DNA of 64,000 nt, taken from NCBI GenBank assembly GCA_045546775.1, contig JAZQDM010000026.1, positions 1-64,000 on the forward strand, read 5' to 3'. Under the pieces are notes generated by a model. It was not told the origin of the DNA and did no database searches. It saw only the letters and a list, made by a program, of their open reading frames with translations. A program made the position numbers and the translations under genes. Source of the DNA: RGIG3002 sp045546775. Its GTDB lineage: Bacteria > Bacillota > Clostridia > Lachnospirales > Lachnospiraceae. Below, one piece after another: positions 61,441 to 64,000 of the stretch. The stretch's first letter is position 1. Each line of letters begins with the position of its first letter.

Positions 61441-61881
61441 ATGAAATATTTGTTATTAGAACTGGATGAAGAAAAATATTGGTATGAGTTGGATGATGAA
61501 GGGTATGCATATCGACAAATTGTATTAGATGAACATTGCAAAATACATTTATCTTGTTTAGAAGATTGTTTGGCAGAAGGTCCAATTAATGAAGAGGATC
61601 TAGATGGTAGCATTATCACTTTGTCTAAACCAGAGTTTGATATTTTATGGGAAAACACTCTAAAACAATACGAGAAGTCGTGGGAAGATATTAAGAAAAA
61701 ATATCCTATTGGTGTTTGTGTGCAAGGAGAATATAGCTATTCTTATCCTCAAGGTTCTATTATTAAAGGTGATGATTTTATTGCAATATATAAAGGTGAT
61801 GAGCCATTTTGTCTCAACAAATTAGTCAGATACAAAGTAAAATCGTATGACGATATAAACATGTGGTTGGTAGTTGAGTAA
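61441..61881 (+). CDS. putative immunity protein for the HYD1-type toxin
   Basis: 146 residues, acidic, soluble, Tyr- and Trp-rich (EKYWYELDDEGYAYRQIV, YPIGVCVQGEYSYSYPQGSI, FCLNKLVRYKVKSYDDIN). It follows the toxin domain by 15 bases with a strong GAGGTGA ribosome site. Small acidic proteins in this place usually bind and neutralise the upstream toxin tip. The family was not recognised, so immunity is inferred from position. Its intact frame beside a broken toxin suggests an orphan immunity gene. Confidence 0.6.
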   Translation: MKYLLLELDEEKYWYELDDEGYAYRQIVLDEHCKIHLSCLEDCLAEGPINEEDLDGSIITLSKPEFDILWENTLKQYEKSWEDIKKKYPIGVCVQGEYSYSYPQGSIIKGDDFIAIYKGDEPFCLNKLVRYKVKSYDDINMWLVVE

Positions 61882-62116
61882 TGGGTGATATCGCCTAAAA
61901 CACAATGACTTTAGTTTTAGCATCTTGACTGACAATTCCTAAACATCCATGTTACAATGGCACGCACCAGGGGTATAAGGGGACGGAAAATCCTTATAAT
62001 ATCTAAACAAAAACACGAAATCGGAGATGTTCTGTAGCTGTTATAGCAATCACAATAAAGATGCCCCAAAGCATAACAAATTTTTGTTGCGAATGAGATG
62101 CGTTTTTATGCGCGTA
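61882..62116 (+). other. intergenic stretch with extended -10 but no gene
   Basis: No open frame with a ribosome site is present. CTGACA (61929-61934), an 18 bp spacer and TACAAT (61953-61958) with a preceding TGT form a plausible promoter. About 20 bases later TATAAGG and CCTTATA form a hairpin, and AACAAA/TTTGTT another. It could express a small RNA ending at the hairpin at 62117-62157, but no known class was recognised. Confidence 0.35.
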
Positions 62117-62157
62117 AAAAGGCTTAGTTTGCCGTTCATGGCAAATCTAAGCCTTTG
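62117..62157 (-). terminator. terminator of the minus-strand two-repeat gene
   Basis: AAGGCTTAG plus TTTGCC pair with GGCAAA plus CTAAGCCTT around GTTCAT with one bulged base. On the minus strand TTTTTACG follows. It lies 25 bases beyond the stop of the gene at 62182-62748. It could also serve plus-strand transcripts weakly (TTTGCG). Confidence 0.7.
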
Positions 62158-62181
62158 CGTTCCTAAACAGGACAATTTTCA

Positions 62182-62748
62182 TTACAAAATCTGTATTTCG
62201 TAAGCAGTTGTCTGAGGTGGTAAGCTTAATGTCATAAAGTTGGCATGTCGTACCCGCACACGGAATCCTGCCATCAAAGCAGAAAAGGGAACTTGTTGGC
62301 CCCTGCGGCTTACAATGCGTGCGTTTGGCGGTACGTTAAAGCGGATGATGGAATTGGTGTCGCCACCGCTTAACAAGGTGAAACTGCGCGTCTGCCGGTC
62401 AATTTCTAAGATTCTTCCGGTTGTTGTCATATCGGCTTCAAAATTTTGTACAACCTCAATAGAAAAAGCCGCAGCCTGCGGCGGAATGCTTCTTGTCATG
62501 GCAGAAGAAAATACCGCGTTGATAACCATGCCTACGCGCAAAGCGCTTGCCGGGATGCGTCTGCCGTTCATGCCCTGGATGTTTGTGTTGTTTCCGACAA
62601 CAAGCACAATGCGCATTACCTCGTCGTTGCAGCAATCGGACTCTGTGTAGGAGACTGTGACAAACGCAGTTGCATTTTCGAAATATATTTCTTCGATGGT
62701 ACCATTTCTTAGACGACTGGCCAAATTATGGTTTAAAAATTGATTCAT
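62182..62748 (-). CDS. hypothetical protein with two internal repeats
   Basis: 188 residues, no signal peptide or membrane segment. The two halves align: one has VGNNTNIQGMNGRRIPASAL, RVGMVINAV and SIPPQAAAFSIEVV; the other PPNARIVSRRGQQVPFSALM, AGFRVRVRH and SLPPQTTAYEIQIL. Both are probably beta-barrel (OB-like or DUF5666-like) units. The family was not recognised. GGAAG precedes the ATG on the minus strand. Confidence 0.65.
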   Translation of the reverse strand: MNQFLNHNLASRLRNGTIEEIYFENATAFVTVSYTESDCCNDEVMRIVLVVGNNTNIQGMNGRRIPASALRVGMVINAVFSSAMTRSIPPQAAAFSIEVVQNFEADMTTTGRILEIDRQTRSFTLLSGGDTNSIIRFNVPPNARIVSRRGQQVPFSALMAGFRVRVRHANFMTLSLPPQTTAYEIQIL

Positions 62749-62838
62749 AAAGCATCTTCCTTCTTTTTTATTTTTATCATATTCCGATAGAAAAGTAGTT
62801 GGTACTATGATTTTATCACGAAACGGCCGGTTGGTACA

Positions 62839-62867
62839 TTGACAAGTTGGAAAAATAAAACTATAAT
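62839..62867 (+). promoter_or_regulatory. consensus sigma-A promoter of alaS
   Basis: TTGACA (62839-62844), 17 bp spacer, TATAAT (62862-62867), a perfect consensus. The leader is only about 60 bases and shows no T-box (no GGTGGNACC motif), so alaS is not T-box regulated here. Confidence 0.88.
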
Positions 62868-62934
62868 TATTGTGCTGATTTTTGCATAAAAGCAGGGATG
62901 CTTAAAGTATAAAGAAAACGTGGAGGAAGATACC

Positions 62935-64000
62935 ATGAAAGCATATGGTGTAAATGAACTGAGAAAAATGTACTTAGAGTTCTTCGAAAGCAAAGAGCAT
63001 TTGAAAATGAAGAGCTTTTCTTTAGTACCGCACAATGACAACAGTCTTTTGATTATTAACTCCGGTATGGCACCGCTTAAACCATACTTTACAGGACAGG
63101 AGATTCCGCCAAGAAAGCGTGTTACAACATGCCAGAAATGTGTGCGTACAGGTGATATCGAAAACGTAGGTAAGACAGCAAGACATCTTACTTTCTTTGA
63201 GATGCTTGGAAACTTCTCTTTTGGCGATTACTTCAAACACGAAGCAATTGCATGGAGCTGGGAGTTTTTGACTGAAGTAGTAGGAATGGATCCGGAAAGA
63301 TTGTATCCGTCCATTTACTGCGAAGATGACGAAGCATTTGATATTTGGACAAAAGAAGTTGGCGTTCCGGGTGAAAAAATCACAAGATTTTACAGAGATG
63401 CGGAAGGCAAATGCGACAACTTCTGGGAGCACGGCGCAGGTCCTTGCGGTCCTTGTTCTGAAATTTATTATGACCGAGGCGAAAAATACGGCTGTGGCAA
63501 ACCGGATTGTAAAGTAGGTTGTGAATGCGACCGTTTCATGGAAGTATGGAACAACGTATTTACACAATTTGACAACGATGGTAAAGGAAACTACGAAGAA
63601 TTGGAACAAAAGAACATTGATACAGGTATGGGTCTTGAAAGACTTGCATCTGTTGTTCAAGATGTAGATTCAATCTTCGATGTTGATACAATCAGAGCAC
63701 TTCGCGACAAAGTATGTGAATTTGCAAATGTGGAATATAAGAAAGATGAAAACAAAGACGTTTCTATCCGCCTTATCACAGACCACATCCGTTCAGCAAC
63801 ATTTATGATCTCAGACGGTATCATGCCTACAAACGAAGGTAGAGGATATGTGCTTCGTCGTTTGATCAGACGTGCGGCTCGTCACGGACGTCTTCTTGGA
63901 ATCGACGGAAAATTCCTTGCTAAATTAAGTGAAACAGTGATCGAAGGTTCTAAAGATGGATATCCAGAATTGGATGAAAAGAAAGATTTCATCTTCAAGG
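62935..64000 (+). CDS. alaS: alanine-tRNA ligase, 5' part (cut by window end)
   Basis: About 355 residues visible of a normal 870-880. It starts KAYGVNELRKMYLEFFESKE and has class II motifs: LVPHNDNSLLIINSGMAPLK, TFFEMLGNFSFGDYF, and FWEHGAGPCGPCSEIYYDRG. A Cys-rich segment, GCGKPDCKVGCECDRFMEVW, follows as in clostridial enzymes. The start follows TGGAGGA. The editing and C-Ala domains lie beyond the window. Confidence 0.95.
   Translation, partial: MKAYGVNELRKMYLEFFESKEHLKMKSFSLVPHNDNSLLIINSGMAPLKPYFTGQEIPPRKRVTTCQKCVRTGDIENVGKTARHLTFFEMLGNFSFGDYFKHEAIAWSWEFLTEVVGMDPERLYPSIYCEDDEAFDIWTKEVGVPGEKITRFYRDAEGKCDNFWEHGAGPCGPCSEIYYDRGEKYGCGKPDCKVGCECDRFMEVWNNVFTQFDNDGKGNYEELEQKNIDTGMGLERLASVVQDVDSIFDVDTIRALRDKVCEFANVEYKKDENKDVSIRLITDHIRSATFMISDGIMPTNEGRGYVLRRLIRRAARHGRLLGIDGKFLAKLSETVIEGSKDGYPELDEKKDFIFK

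Noticed and set aside
62868..62934. T-box leader for alaS
   Set aside because: The leader is too short and has no GGTGGNACC sequence or specifier stem.
1..64000. CRISPR arrays, tRNA or rRNA genes, insertion sequences
   Set aside because: No evenly spaced direct repeats, no cloverleaf or rRNA segments, and no transposase or integrase motifs were found by eye.

Overview
The window is a chromosome segment of a motile, low-GC Gram-positive anaerobe, most likely a Lachnospiraceae member (class Clostridia). Indicators are the topA-codY-flgB junction, a single Bacillus/Clostridium-type fla/che operon with FliY, CheC, CheD, FlhF and FlhG, the CodY regulator, strong AGGAGG ribosome sites, sigma-A type promoters with 16-17 bp spacers, and DtxR-type iron control. 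No rRNA, tRNA, CRISPR array, transposase or prophage gene was seen.

Region 1 (1-10.8 kb) is accessory. After the tail of an unidentified gene comes a probable operon: a TPM-domain membrane protein with a zinc ribbon, an acyl/aryl-AMP ligase, an HscC-like Hsp70, a large protein with a degenerate J-domain (HPE instead of HPD), an integral membrane protein, a membrane protein with two zinc ribbons and a probable Tim44-like domain, and a lipoprotein. A small coiled-coil gene follows. The content suggests a membrane-associated chaperone module of unknown client, and it is the best candidate here for an undescribed system.

Region 2 (10.9-14.3 kb) carries topA and codY, each with its own promoter and terminator. 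A CodY-box-like site (12/15) precedes codY and a better one (13/15) lies inside the internal promoter of the flagellar operon.

Region 3 (14.3-51.1 kb) is the fla/che operon: flgB-flgC-fliE-fliF-fliG-fliH-fliI-fliJ-motE/ylxF-like-fliK-flgD-TIGR02530 gene-flgE, then a UUCG hairpin and an internal promoter, then flbD-motA-motB-fliL-fliM-fliY-cheY-fliO-fliP-fliQ-fliR-flhB-flhA-flhF-flhG-PilZ(ycgR-like)-cheB-cheA-cheW-cheC-cheD-small membrane protein-sigD(fliA)-fapA-like-unknown-swrB-like-MltG-like-membrane protein. It encodes the basal body, export gate, hook, stator, C-ring, chemotaxis core and flagellar sigma factor. Flagellin, hook-associated proteins and receptors are not in the window.

Region 4 (51.1-53.2 kb) is rpsB-tsf, whose promoter is embedded in the upstream terminator and whose downstream region is a nested set of palindromes.

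Region 5 (53.2-64 kb) holds a rhomboid protease, a HAD phosphatase (minus), an iron-uptake operon (feoA-feoB-Cys-rich membrane protein) with two matching GTTAG-N6-CTAAC dyads, a phosphohexomutase, a DtxR-family regulator (minus), a DUF362 ferredoxin-like protein, a beheaded HYD1-type ADP-ribosyltransferase toxin domain with a putative immunity gene, a two-repeat hypothetical protein (minus), and the 5' part of alaS, which runs off the end.
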